DNA from: Aplidium turbinatum
Lineage: Eukaryota; Chordata; Ascidiacea; Aplousobranchia; Polyclinidae
Length of the DNA stretch: 64,000 nt
Reading direction: 5' to 3'
Assembly: GCA_918807975.1 (NCBI GenBank)
Contig: OU964929.1
Location: 18,121,197 to 18,185,196, forward strand
Numbering within the stretch: the stretch's first letter is position 1; the number at the start of each line of letters is the position of its first letter. Positions 1 through 10,665 of this stretch are shown here, one piece after another. Below the pieces are notes generated by a model. It had not been told where the DNA came from. It was given only the letters and a program-made list of their open reading frames with translations, and searched no databases. A program made the position numbers and the translations under genes.

Positions 1-893
1 AAAATCATTGCAGAAGTTAAAAACGGAGGATTAAAAATGATTGACATAGAAACAAAATTTCAAACCAGTAGAGCTGACAGAATTAGACACCTGTCCACAC
101 TCGATAAAGCTACAGAACTATGGCATGAGTGGGCAAAGTGCAATCTAAACTATAAAATAAGGCACATCAACCAAAAATTATATAACCTAAGTGAACCACA
201 CTCTGATTGCCCAAATTCGTTTTATTCTGATATTTTCCGCACTTTTCTCCAACTCCGAAAACACAATCTTGACTGGACTGATATATCATATAATACAATA
301 TACACAACCCTAAAAACACAAAAAGAAACTAAAACTGAAATTAAGAGCCAAAACAATGAACCAATAAGCTGGTCAGAAATGCTCCTTATGAAGAAAAATA
401 TCAAACCATACTTTTCAAACTCTGACATATCGATCTGCTATCGAATAGCACATTCAGCTTTTAAATGGGGCGATTTTCACAAACAATCTAACTCATGGCG
501 TTGCAGCCAGAACAAAATTACTCAGTGCAAATTTTGCAAAATGGCTGTTGACAATATAAAACACCTGTTAACTGAATGTACCTTCACGAAATCAATTTGG
601 AAAAAAATAGAAAAGCTATATCATGCAATAACAAAACAAAAGATTAAACTTACAACTGATATAATTCTATACAACCATTTTCCAAGCAGACAACCTACTG
701 ATTCTGCTGATCCTAAATACAGTAAAGAGTACCATAATTAAAAAGAAAATTTCACTAGACATTGGAGATAAATATATGTGGGACAACAAAAAATTTACCA
801 AAACAACCCTCTGGGTTATTAAAACAAAAATTAAAGAATATCTTCAAAATGACACCTCTGTAATACCGACGCCCCTTACAAACTCCCCACACT
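1..893 (+). mobile_element. L1/Tx1-like LINE, C-terminal end of ORF2 (decayed)
   Basis: The reading frame is open from the window edge to 741. It encodes the extreme C-terminus of a LINE ORF2 protein. Visible marks are the segment GGLKMIDIE near its start and a zinc-binding zf-RVT-like motif CKFC-x8-HLLTEC-x5-W at about residues 163-190, typical of L1 and Tx1 elements. After the stop at 741 the neighbouring frame continues in the same style (KKISLDIGDKYMW ... LWVIKTKIKEYL) to a stop near 893, so a single frameshift lies around 720-740. The reverse transcriptase domain itself is outside the window to the left. I infer an inactive copy. Confidence 0.75.
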
Positions 894-1569
894 GAGGCAT
901 AAGTCGAACATGACAACCAAGAACCCACTGTTCTCGAAAGAATTCTGCTATTAATTGTTATCATTTGAAGTGTATGTACCTGACTTGTGAATTTTATGAA
1001 ATGCGCCATAGTAAATGATACTTATTCACACATACCATCTGCATGTAGCATCATTGCACTACAAGAGAGCAATGAGGCAACATGCAGATCCTTCTTCGTT
1101 TATGCAATTGCATGCATTACATTAGGCTATATTCCTACTTATTGATTTGTTTATTTTTTGACTACAAATGTGCGTTGTGGGACGCACAGTAACATAGACA
1201 CTTTTATTGTGACTGGTAATGTGTTACCTACCTGCCTGCGCAATGCATCTGATTTAATGTCGAACACAACAACGGCTTTTGGAATATGCATGATAAGAAT
1301 ATCTTTTGGGCTACTATTGTATGAACGTACTTGTTAGATGACCGTTATTGTGGAGATAAAACACTAGCCTCAAACATAAAAGTGATATCATAGCTACAAT
1401 GAATTTCCAAATCTATCGCATGCCTTTGATCTCTTAATACAGGTATAACTTATACTGTGCAACAGATTGGTATCAATAATATGATTGCATTCACCAATTG
1501 CTTCTTTTGTATTGTTTACTGTACAACTGTTTTTACTTTTCAATAAAAAAAAAAAAAAAAAAAAAAAAA
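894..1569 (+). mobile_element. Probable 3' UTR and poly(A) tail of the L1/Tx1-like LINE
   Basis: There is no coding signal. An imperfect hairpin pairs ATCTGCATGT near 1038 with ACATGCAGAT near 1080. The stretch ends in CAATAAA running straight into an A tract of about 26 bases (1543-1569), as expected for a reverse-transcribed polyadenylated RNA. The assignment to the upstream LINE rests on orientation and adjacency only. No target duplication was located. Confidence 0.45.
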
Positions 1570-1570
1570 C

Positions 1571-1775
1571 AGCCTCATGGGCGAAACACGTGTCTATCGC
1601 TGTCAATTCTTGCTACAAATCGGCTGCCGAGAAACATATTGTTGATTGGATGGTCTGAATGGCTAGCGTGGAAGCTACACCGTTATGGTTGGCGAATCGC
1701 AGCTGCTCGCTGTACTAGTGAGTGCTCAGCCTTGTGCTGATAGCCGGGAAGAACGCCCCTTTCTTCACAATAATC
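1571..1775 (+). repeat. tRNA-like SINE copy (GGCTAGCGTGG family)
   Basis: The segment contains TGGCTAGCGTGGAAGC, a plausible polymerase III box A, then a weak box B-like GGTTGGCGAATCGC, and ends in GATAGCCGGGAAGAACGC. The same words recur in the nested region 20715-23165, both inverted and direct, which shows that this is a dispersed repeat. The end near 1775 is set by where similarity to the second copy stops. Confidence 0.5.
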
Positions 1776-2889
1776 TTTGATTGACAAAACAATATTTATT
1801 TTTCGGTGTAAATTATCGCAAATTGTATAGCATTTAACGAAATAGTACCGCAGTTGATAACCAAAAATTAAATTTTGTAGCATCCACTTCGTCGTTATGA
1901 TAACTATCATTTGAAATTGTGTTATAGTTATTCACGAATACCAGGGATATTAGAACATCGGGATTGCTGACTTAGCAAATTTCGATAAAGCGATGGACAC
2001 TAGAAGGGTCAGCGCTGTTAAAGCCCGAAAATGAAAAAGGCGAAAGCACGTGTCAATTACGCTGTTGAGAAGTCGCCTTTTCTAGATATCTGTTGTATTT
2101 CTGTTTGATTAACTTAGATACACCACACTTTAATAGATTACACACAGACCACTTTATTGTACTTTCTCTCAGCTAATCTATCTCATGGTTCCAGTCTCGT
2201 AACAGTCGCACGTATTACAATACGATAGTGAAATATAACAATGGTTTCTATGACGAAACACTGCAATATCCCTGCTGGAAGCCAGTCTCGTGACTGTATG
2301 ACAGGAAAAGAAATCCAGTCGTTGCTTTGCAGCTGTGTAGGCTAAAGTAGAGAATCTAACGATGTAGGATAGTGTGATAGTTTCAGCGTTTTAGTACCAG
2401 TACACTGGCAGTTAAGATTCAGTTGGCTAGTTATATAGAACATGGTCAGTTAAGTTTAGTATTGTTACAGACTTCGAAGAATATCGGTAGTTGGCGTTAC
2501 TTTAAATGTACATCTTGTACTTTACACGATTGCTGGACTACTGTCAGTATGTTGATACATTTTAGTACGGCATCGGTTCTGGTAGGTCACAGTTTGAATT
2601 GAATAAACAAGAGGCAAGCTTGGAGTCAACATTTTAAACTGTAAAAAGCGTTGTTAAAAGAGGTGTAAGATTTTAACGCTTAAATCTAAAATAGCTACAA
2701 CAACTGCATGGGACTATTAGGCTATAGGTTCTCGTACGTCGTACCTACTAGTCTGTAAATATTGTCGGATTTGATAATTTAGGAATGCTAAAAGTTTCTA
2801 TAATCTGTCACAGTGTAAGTTGATTTTAAGTTAATTAAGTTATCTGCAAATTTATTCCGTTCATCGCTCATTTTTAAAATCTTGTCGCG

Positions 2890-3210
2890 ATGGTGAACAC
2901 GTGCTGTGTACCGGGATGTAGCAGTGGCTACAAGTCGAGCAAAGAAGAAGACAAGCCCGCTTTATTTAAATTCCCTGCAGATCCTGATATTCGAAGAAAA
3001 GGGGTTGCAGCTATTCCACGCAAAAACTGGACTTTAAGTAAAAATCATAGAGTTTGCGATAAGCATTTTCATGCTAATGACTTTCAAACAGTTTCCTTTG
3101 ATAAAAAGAAAAGACGAAAAGTAAAACGAGAAACCACCGAATTAGTTCGAAAACGGCTAAAACCTACTGTAATTCCAAAAGTGTTTCCAGGACTTCCTAA
3201 ATATATATCA
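2890..3210 (+). pseudogene. THAP-domain first exon of the P-like transposase
   Basis: Starts MVNTCCVPGCSSGYKS. The C2CH zinc ligands of a THAP DNA-binding domain are visible: Cys5/Cys10 at the start and the VCDKHF pair near residues 56-59. Conserved THAP landmarks KFPADPD, NWTL and a basic tail follow, then the segment KPTVIPKVFPGLPKY seen after the THAP domain in P-type transposases. The frame is intact until a LINE interrupts it at about 3211. The residues after that point (continuing to 3474 in frame) are LINE 3' sequence read backwards. The family's known role is binding of transposon termini. No functional product is expected. Confidence 0.85.
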
Positions 3211-6200
3211 TCAGCTCGTCGTCGTCGTCGTCTGAGCTTCTGGGGCCGAGGGTCTATCCTTTTACCACCCCAGATTCACGATGTTCCCGGACTACACTGG
3301 AAGGCTGCTAGAGAGCAGCCAGTCTTTAGTTTCATCATCCATGACGCGCAGACCTTCCACTCCGTTAGGTGGCTTGAAGATGGTACAGTCATTGATGATG
3401 TGGTCTGCGGTCTGTTCCTCGGCACCACATTCACAGGAGGAGGAAGAAGCCATTCCCCATTGGTGCATGGTTGAGCGGAAAAGGCCGACGCCCGTACGGA
3501 GACGGTTGAGGCGCACCCACGCCTGTCTCTGTAGTGTCAGGCCGATTGGGCGTGTGTCGGCGTCGGGGATGAATGAATGGAGTCTGGTGGTGCTTGACCT
3601 CCATTCAGAATTCCATTTATGGTCCGCCCAAGTAGCCGCAGAGATGTCTTGTTCATCAGCTTCGTTGATCAGAAGCCGAGCGGCTGGCACGAATGGGTGT
3701 CTTGATTTCAGTCGGCGGGGGTGCCCGTTTGGGAAGGCAGAGATCTTGTGGTGGAGAAGATGATTAGGCTCCAGTGCCCGTCGACCGAGGGACAGAGTGG
3801 CTTCTTCGCGACGAAGCTCAGCAGGTTGGATGCCAGCGAGAATGGGGAGATTGTCCAATGGTGTGGGACGCAGGCATCCGGTCACTGTGCGCAGGGCGCT
3901 GTTTATGGCAGTGTCGATGTTGTGGCGGTGAGCACTGCGGCACCAGACAGGTGCACAGTACTCTGCTGAAGAGTAGACAAGGGCTAAGGCTGCTATTCGC
4001 AAAGTGTCAGCCCTCGCCCCCCAGCTAGAGCCTGCCAGGCGCTTCAGTAATGCAGCGCGAGATGTCAGTTTCTTGCGCAGTGACACCAAATGGTGGCGGT
4101 ATGTGAGCGATCTGTCTAGTGTCACCCCAAGGTACCTTGGCTCGGGACAGAAGGACAGAGGTTTTCCGTTGTTGTGGACATGTAGCTCACGATCAGCTTC
4201 CCGATTGTGTAGGTGGAAAGCTGCCGCCACAGTTTTGGTTTCGCTGAGTTTCAGTCGCCAGTTCTGGAGATAAGCTGAGATGGTTTGCATGTCCTGGCTC
4301 AAGGTGTCTTCTAGATTTTCCCACGACTTTGTGGAGTGGAGAATTGCCAGATCGTCCGCATAAGCGTATTTTGCGGAGACCGTGGTTGGCAGGTCGTGGG
4401 TGTAGATGTTAAAAAGAAGTGGAGCCAGGACCGATCCCTGTGGGACGCCGTTTTTCAAGCGTCTCAGTCTGCTTCGCCGTGGGTTGCCGGTGGTGAGGGT
4501 GAAGCTTCGATTCCTGACAAGTTCCATAATCATATGGACCATATGTCGGTCAGGAAGCAGGCGAAGCAGCTTGTAAGTAAGGCCGCGATGCCATACGGTA
4601 TCGTAAGCAGCTGTGAGATCTAGAAAGACAGCGCCGGCCTTCTTTTTTGCCTCAAAGCAGTCCTCGATGTCTTGGGTCAACAGTGTGACCTGATCTACAG
4701 TGGATTTTCCGCGCCGAAACCCAGCTTGCTCTTTTGGAAGGAGCGGGTCGATGATTGGGTTGACGCGGGCATAGATCAGTCTTTCGAGGATCTTGAAAGG
4801 AACACAGAGGAGGGATATCGGACGATAACTCCTTGGGTCCTCTGGTGGCTTGTGAGGCTTAGGGATCGCAACTACTAAAGCTCTTCTCCAGATTTTTGGG
4901 ATTGTGAGGTGGTGCAGGCAGGAAGAGAGGAATCTACGTAACCAGGACTTTAGGGCATGGCCAGCATGGAGCACAAGCTCAGGGCAGATCTTATCGGGCC
5001 CTGGAGACTTGTGTGGTTTCACTAGGCGGAGGGCGGTGGCGAATTCCTCTGGAGTGAAGTCTCCAGAGATTGTTTCTTCTGGTGGTGTTTCCACTCGCCA
5101 TAGGGCAGACACTTCCTTGGCAACAAGGCGGGATGCCTTGCGGTCCTTTGTCTTGTACACCCCGTTCTGCACTAGCTGGGAAGCGATGGCATTAGCAGAA
5201 ACGGGGCACTGACGAGGGGAGTTTGCTGAGCGCCCAGTGAGGTTGTTGATGATGCTCCATGCTTTGCGGCTTGAGTGTGAGAAGTCGATGGTTTGGACAG
5301 CTTCGTTCCACCGCTCAAGCTTCTTTGTGTCCAGCCGCTCAAGTAGTCTGGTGGCGGCGGTGTTTGAAGCAGCACCACTTGTGGCGGCTAGGTATGAGCG
5401 GTAGAGAGTTTCACACTCAGAGTCCCAGCATGGTTTATAGCTGGTTCGATGGCCACGTGGTATTGTGGCCTTTGCCGCAGTTATTATGGCATTGCAGAAG
5501 TCCTGGTATGCCTCGTCTGCGTTGCATGTTTCAGTCGGTGGTAACTTTGCAGCAGACTCATTGGTCAGGAGGCTGTATTGATTCCAATCGGCTTTTTTGA
5601 AGTTCCATCGCTTCACCGGTGAACTCGGGACAGGAGCCACAAGTTTTGGGGCGGTGATGAGGGACGGCCGGTGTTGGGACCGCGGGAACTTCTCAAGCAC
5701 ACGTCTGTCTGGAAGAGAGCTGTCGACACTCGCGAAGGCCAAGTCAGGGTTTGTCCCTGTTCCCCAGCGGCCGGAGTGAAAACTGGCTGGTTCCTTTGGA
5801 TTGAATAGGAGGGCAAGATGGTTTGTAGAGGCCCAGTCAGCCAGCAATTCTCCGTCGCTGCTTGTGTTGTTGTAGCCCCAGTCGATGTGCTGGCAGTTGA
5901 AGTCGCCAGCGTAGAGACTGGGGGAGGGGAACGTTGGAAGGGATGATGGCAACATTCGCGAGGGTGGGGGCTTGTAGATGTTGACGATGTTGTAGTCTGA
6001 GATACATATGCACACCCACTCAATCTCGGCATCAGTTGGAGATTGGTCGACAAACGTCCACTTCAGGCTCTCATGCACAAACGTGGCAATGCCGTGCTTC
6101 CTGCTTAAGGTAGACCCGGCTAGCGTGTAGTTGGGAATGGCTAGCCTATCTGCAGAAGTGCAGTGGGTCTCCTGGAGGAGGATGACGAGTGCCCGGTTGG

Positions 6201-6500
6201 TATGGGCAAGCTGCTCCACAACTTTGGTCTTGCTTGTTGTGTAGCCTTCTATGTTGAGCTGCAGAATGGTGGGGCGTCTGAACTTGCTATCAATTGCCCC
6301 TTGCAGCTGTGCCGTCCGGGTGGAGGCTCTTTGTTGACAAATTTCGTTTCTCATCTGGTTGAAAGCAGATGGTACTCACAGGATGGGGCACGAGGAGCCA
6401 TTTGTCGTCCATCCATAGGTGATCATCAGCTCAAACTATCAAACGATCGTCTGCGTCCACTGCAGCCGGAAGAGCCGAGAAACAAAACGCAAAAATAGAA
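3211..6500 (-). mobile_element. Non-LTR retrotransposon (jockey/I/CR1-group), near full length
   Basis: The element runs on the minus strand with a long endonuclease-RT ORF at 6354-3292. On the plus strand its 3' tail reads as a TCG/CGT microsatellite (about 3217-3231), a tail type used instead of poly(A) by several non-LTR families. A truncated sister copy at 18061-18459 ends at the same tail, which fixes the 3' end. The 5' end near 6500 is uncertain. No convincing target duplication was found, possibly because the right flank was rearranged or invaded by a SINE. It sits inside the P-like transposon and interrupts its THAP exon, so it is younger than that element. Confidence 0.8.
3292..6354 (-). 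CDS. LINE endonuclease-reverse transcriptase ORF (1020 aa)
   Basis: The N-terminal third is an apurinic/apyrimidinic-type endonuclease: ILQLNIEGY start, LLQETHC, YAGDFNCQHIDWG, and SQHRPSLI near the end of the domain. The reverse transcriptase core follows, with SYRPISLL, EQAGFRRGKSTVDQV, FLDLTAAYDTVWH (first catalytic Asp), NGVPQGSVLAP and YAYADDLAI (catalytic ADD). The C-terminus has a CECG-x6-ADHIINDC zinc-like motif. I see no RNase H domain. The frame is uninterrupted over 1020 codons, which is unusual in this window and suggests a recent insertion. In the family, this protein nicks DNA and primes reverse transcription at the target. A 21-codon ORF at 6416-6351 overlaps the start codon as ATGA. 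Confidence 0.9.
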   Translation of the reverse strand: MRNEICQQRASTRTAQLQGAIDSKFRRPTILQLNIEGYTTSKTKVVEQLAHTNRALVILLQETHCTSADRLAIPNYTLAGSTLSRKHGIATFVHESLKWTFVDQSPTDAEIEWVCICISDYNIVNIYKPPPSRMLPSSLPTFPSPSLYAGDFNCQHIDWGYNNTSSDGELLADWASTNHLALLFNPKEPASFHSGRWGTGTNPDLAFASVDSSLPDRRVLEKFPRSQHRPSLITAPKLVAPVPSSPVKRWNFKKADWNQYSLLTNESAAKLPPTETCNADEAYQDFCNAIITAAKATIPRGHRTSYKPCWDSECETLYRSYLAATSGAASNTAATRLLERLDTKKLERWNEAVQTIDFSHSSRKAWSIINNLTGRSANSPRQCPVSANAIASQLVQNGVYKTKDRKASRLVAKEVSALWRVETPPEETISGDFTPEEFATALRLVKPHKSPGPDKICPELVLHAGHALKSWLRRFLSSCLHHLTIPKIWRRALVVAIPKPHKPPEDPRSYRPISLLCVPFKILERLIYARVNPIIDPLLPKEQAGFRRGKSTVDQVTLLTQDIEDCFEAKKKAGAVFLDLTAAYDTVWHRGLTYKLLRLLPDRHMVHMIMELVRNRSFTLTTGNPRRSRLRRLKNGVPQGSVLAPLLFNIYTHDLPTTVSAKYAYADDLAILHSTKSWENLEDTLSQDMQTISAYLQNWRLKLSETKTVAAAFHLHNREADRELHVHNNGKPLSFCPEPRYLGVTLDRSLTYRHHLVSLRKKLTSRAALLKRLAGSSWGARADTLRIAALALVYSSAEYCAPVWCRSAHRHNIDTAINSALRTVTGCLRPTPLDNLPILAGIQPAELRREEATLSLGRRALEPNHLLHHKISAFPNGHPRRLKSRHPFVPAARLLINEADEQDISAATWADHKWNSEWRSSTTRLHSFIPDADTRPIGLTLQRQAWVRLNRLRTGVGLFRSTMHQWGMASSSSCECGAEEQTADHIINDCTIFKPPNGVEGLRVMDDETKDWLLSSSLPV

Positions 6501-6534
6501 AAAGAAAATATGGAGTTTTTAGCAGTCGATGAGA

Positions 6535-6619
6535 TTGATTGATTGAATCTTTATCCTCGGACTGGGAAAGCTTCTTGCAGAGCTTAATCCTGGCAGTTTC
6601 GCATACTTGTAGAGGCTTT
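6535..6619 (-). repeat. 3' fragment of the tRNA-derived SINE (GATTGAATC-tail family)
   Basis: The plus strand reads GATTGATTGATTGAATCTTT, then TATCCTCGGACTGG and TTTCGCATACTTGTAGAGG. The same order is seen at 46714-46790 and 50858-50945. Only the 3' part is present. The tRNA head is missing, so the copy is 5'-truncated near 6619. Confidence 0.7.
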
Positions 6620-6968
6620 ATAGACTTTAGACTTAATAGACTTTACATACGTAGACGAGAAACTTGGCTTTTTTCGTGCTTTATCTCCGTTCCAGTCACG
6701 CTTCAGTGGTCCTAACTGACTTCCCTCAGAAGGTTGCGAGATTGCCGGCAGCATATTAAAAAGAACTCTATTGCAGAAAATTAGCGGTTGGTTTGATGAA
6801 ATGATGCTTGTGTACGGTAATTGAGATGTCCAGTGAGACCTTATCTCATATTATTATTGTTATTATCATATTATAGACCTAGCTTACAGTTGCATTATAA
6901 GCATTTCAGCAAGGTAGGTAGGCCCAGATCAAGTTACTTTACTTAGTGGTATAACATTCTGTGATTCC

Positions 6969-7229
6969 ATGGCTCCAAGTTTCTGTTGTGTTCCTGGATG
7001 TTCTACCAGGTATAAAAAAGAACACTATGTTTACATTAAGCAAGTGAAAAGTTTAAAGTTTTTGAAGAAAGACACTGATGAATATCAACATCAAAAATTG
7101 CTTAATCGTTTGGTATTATCATATCGAAATCCAAATGCAAAAGAAGATAACATAAACTCTCAAATTCATCGTGTCGTGGGCAATGTGGAATTTGCGAGAA
7201 GCATTTCAAAACTTGTGATTTCATTTTGA
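6969..7229 (+). pseudogene. Second, degenerate THAP-domain exon
   Basis: MAPSFCCVPGCSTRYKKE carries the first two THAP cysteines. The downstream pair appears in the next frame as GICEKHFKTCDFIL near 7190-7228, so one frameshift separates the halves. A donor-like GAGTAAG follows at about 7227. The order and spacing match the THAP exon at 2890, but the sequence is clearly a different subfamily. With the fragment at 7363 it probably represents a second, internally deleted P-type element. I could not find its ends. Confidence 0.65.
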
Positions 7230-7362
7230 GTAAGTTCTGTTGAATTTCATCATTGATTGCTGGTATCAGTTGAAAAATCGGTAGGTTTACAGACAGTAGG
7301 CCTATCGGTATGTTAAATATTCATATTGCGTTAGGTGACTTAGGTGATGTTAGGTGCGTTAG

Positions 7363-7548
7363 GTGACAAGGCGAATATCTCAAGACAGCCTCGAAGCCTA
7401 CTTTGGTCACCAAAGAGCGTTGGGGAGAAGGCACCAAAATCCCAATATTCATGAGTTTGGATACCGAAACAACACCATTGTGTTAAAGCGCGAATTACAT
7501 CACGGTTGTGCAGTTGGTCAACCTTTCAAGAAACGCCGGAAAGAGTAG
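7363..7548 (+). pseudogene. P/THAP9-type transposase C-terminal fragment
   Basis: Encodes RRISQDSLEAYFGHQRALG followed by NPNIHEFGYRN. The pattern Q-D-x-L-E-x-Y/F-F-G-H-Q-R with a downstream NPN is characteristic of the C-terminal part of P-element and THAP9-like transposases. It ends in a basic tail PFKKRRKE. It lies only about 130 bp after the decayed THAP exon, so the RNase H-like core expected between them has been lost. No functional protein is expected. Confidence 0.6.
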
Positions 7549-7929
7549 TGGTCCATTTTTAAATTTGCTTGTGACTGCCTAGTGTTTTATGATAATGTTA
7601 ATGTTGAGTTTCTGCGAATGAATTATTGATTGATATTCTTTTTGGAAAAAAAAACAACAACAAATAACTGGAAATACTTGTATTCAATAAGCGAAAAGAA
7701 AGCAGTTCGTCCTCTACTCTAGTGTAAGGTCATAAGAGAAATAACACATGACTTAAAAAGGCAAGCCGAATAACAGATAAAATACAACAATCACAGCCAA
7801 CAAATAAGAATACGGCATAGAACACAAATAGAAAAAACGAATCACTTACGGTACAGAGTTCAATAGCAAGTTACAACTTTTTCAAAGAGTTGCGAAGAGA
7901 CTTACTGTTCTTTGCTGTGGCATTTTCTG

Positions 7930-9930
7930 CTAATGACTTAGCAAAACGATGGTCCCTAATTTAAAAAATAAGCGAGCAATTCTGTGGACACACGAGACGC
8001 ATGGCCTGGTATCTTCAAGATCCATATGTACACACATTTGTTGTATATGTGCTTGGACATGTGGCGATGCCAGACACTCGTTCATAATAGGCCTATTTAA
8101 ATCGATACCAGCGAACGACTTGCTCTTTCGAAAGGCTTTTTCCAAAGCAATCAATATGCGAAGAAGGAGGTCCGTTATTTCGAGCAGTGAAGAATCCGAA
8201 CTTTTTTTAACGCACCTTTGCAAAAAATATTTTTTTGTTTCCTTGTTCCAAGATTTGCGTAGCAGATTTTTTATTATTAAGTTATAACCTCCAATATACT
8301 TCACTGTTTTTTTTATCCTCGTCACTGATAACAATGTCTGAAGATTGCTGGCAGCAGCTTCATTCTTCCGTTCGCAAAAAATTATTGGAATGACATCTAA
8401 ACATTTTAGGAGCTCGCCTATCGAAAGACCAATTTCGCAGGACAACCGCTTAGCGTCTTGAGAAAATAGCCGTAGCCTATCAATCGCCCTTCATCATGAC
8501 TTTTCAAAAACTCTGAAAAAGAAAGCACAACCATCTCAATGTTAGCTACTGTATATCTGTAAGTGTAAAACAGGAATACATTTTACTTTATCAAAAATCA
8601 GCCGACCAAAAGCCTTACTCTTACCCAGGCGCGGATTTATGGGGGGGGCCCGGGCCCCCCCGAAGTTTTGTGAAAAATTGTATGTTTTCGCATCAAATGG
8701 TTTGATATGCTTCTAAACAGCTGATATTAGTCTCTCGGCATCACAATTGATGAAAATGGTTGTTTTAATGTCTATTTTCTAGCATATCGTATATGTCGTA
8801 GTATCATTGTTCATATCTGTTTAGCTTTTTCTTTCTTTTTAATTGATTTTCAAATTTTCTGGCCCCCCCCCGAAAAAAACTCTTAGATTCGCGCCAGTCT
8901 TACCGCTCTTACAAAAAGTAGCCTAGCAATATTTCTTTTATCATGCACATTGCACACTCTCTAAGGGGGCTGAACTGAATTAAAATCTCGGTAGTAGGAC
9001 TATTTGACAAGATCAAACTTCAAATGAAATCGGAAACTTGAATGTGGAAACTCCCAAGCAGGTCTGGATCAAATGGTCCTATGCATAACGCCTCCGCCGT
9101 TTTCCCGTAAATGGAGGATAAAGATGAAGAATTAAAAAAAGCATGCAACATTCTTCACTAGTTGGTTGTTCTTAAATCGATTGTTGTCATAAAATTAGCC
9201 TACAACTTACGGTCGTAAATGGAAGTCATGACTTCAATAGCTTTTGGAGTAATGTCGGAAGACTTCTTTGCCAATCCTGCTGCAACTGCTTGGCACGATC
9301 CACGTTGAATTACAGTATTTCCGATAAAGCATTCGAGTGGTATCTGGTTGGTGTATAGCCTACCGATGTATTAAGACTTAAACTTAAAGCTTTGTAATCA
9401 AAGTCACAAAAAACTATCTCATAACTTTTAAAACATAAAGCTTACGGGCGGAAGTCGGTATGAGCGGCAACAGTCTGGGTCACCGATCTTTACGCAGCTC
9501 CAAACAATCCCTGGCTCCAAAATAGGCAGTTGTAAAGAGAACCACAACAAACAGTCTCTGTTGAAGTAGATTAACATGTTAAACCATAGATTTTAGACAG
9601 ACTATATCAACGATAGAGTTGAAGTATTACTAGTAAAAGTTCCGCTGAAATATTTTACTGTCCGAAGCACGGTATCCATTCACAGTCTCTATATTACTAT
9701 ATTATATTATTAATATAGAAACTGTGCTCCATTATTACCTCCACGTGTATTTCCCAATCTTCATCAGAAAGGAATAGGTTTTCACCAGACACTGCCATTG
9801 CTATTCCTGTATAAGCAATAAGCATGAAGCTTCCGCTTCCAGAAGTTTGAAATTGTAAGAAAGTATCATTTTCTGTTTTGCCAATGGAAAGCCAGTTAGA
9901 TCCAGTCATGCGTGGCAAGGCAGACACATG
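7930..9930 (-). pseudogene. Unrecognised multi-exon coding-like remains on the minus strand
   Basis: I do not recognise this product. Four coding-like blocks read in order on the minus strand. Block 1, about 9916-9748, contains GSNWLSIGKTENDTFLQFQ and ends at a GTAATA donor. Block 2, about 9530-9447, contains LEPGIVWSCVKIGDPDCC and is followed by GTAAGC. Block 3, about 9348-9213, contains IPLECFIGNTVIQRGSCQ and is followed by GTAAGT. The terminal block, 8445-7930, contains VKYIGGYNLIIKNLL and LLEITDLLLRILIALEKAF. Its end shifts frame to a basic continuation near 7935. The hAT MITE at 8626-8897 lies between the last two blocks. It may be another transposase gene or a captured host gene fragment. 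Confidence 0.35.
8626..8897. mobile_element. hAT-like MITE, 272 bp
   Basis: Ends are CAGGCGCGGATTTA and TAGATTCGCGCCAG, inverted with respect to each other. The flanking duplication TCTTACC is at 8619-8625 and 8898-8904 (7 bp exact). Long G and C runs sit just inside both ends. No coding capacity is visible. Confidence 0.8.
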
Positions 9931-9985
9931 ATTTTAACGCGGCTTTGGTTTGTTGCATTAAAATCGCTTTTTTCTTTTTTCGCAG

Positions 9986-10353
9986 TTTCTCGTCTACGTA
10001 TGTAATGTCTATGATGAGATCAAAGACTTTTTTGCACTTAAGAATGAACTTCAAAAAGTAACACTGCCTTTTGGATATGTTTTCAAAACTGAAGAAAACC
10101 AAATTTCTTTTCACCTGATTGACATTGCTAAGTTGAAAGAAGCCCCAAAATTGCTTGCTTCAGTGCTTGTATTTGACAACCTGACTGTTTCGGCCTTTTC
10201 GTGTACTTGGAGAGTCGTGCCATGCCAACTTCAACCACATTAAACGTCTTTACGCAATTGAAGAACACAAATGTTTAAAAGTTGCCCACACCTTGAAGAA
10301 AGTTTCGCTAAATCCCAGCAATGTGTCACGAACATCTCCGCAACATGCTTTGT
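9986..10353 (+). pseudogene. P-like transposase, internal exon (frameshifted)
   Basis: Begins after a pyrimidine-rich acceptor TTTTTTCGCAG and ends at donor GTAAGT (exon end ...GCTTTGT). It encodes FLVYVCNVYDEIKDFF ... LASVLVFDNLTVSAF, then, one frame over, CHANFNHIKRLYAIEEHK and KVAHTLKKVSLNP. The change of frame lies near 10210. The second half flows into the next exon as HALCVFSEP, which supports the splice choice. Homology to P-type transposases is inferred from the downstream exons rather than from this exon alone. Confidence 0.6.
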
Positions 10354-10665
10354 GTAAGTCGCTTTTAAAACAGTTTTAATTTGCAATAGAATACCTAACG
10401 TACAGCATTCAATTCCGTTTAACTATTTGTTTTCCGTAGAGAAGATGGTGCATGTGTTTCATGAAACAGTAAAACATATGCTAATTTTCTATTGATTAGC
10501 CTAACTCTTATTGGTTACAACTACAAGTAACATGTAAGAAGTACCTGTATGCGTTTGTATACGATGACACCTGCTGCTGATCGCAGAACTAGAACTTGTG
10601 CAACTTTTACTGACTGTAAATTTTATGTTTAGTCTTGTTTTAATTTAAAAGTTATTACTTTTCAG

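Noticed and set aside
1394-1606. Minus-strand ORF with a phenylalanine run
   Set aside because: The run is the poly(A) tract of the LINE tail. No other coding sign.
3281-5600. Plus-strand ORFs of 80-160 codons
   Set aside because: They are antisense shadows of the 1020-codon LINE ORF on the minus strand.
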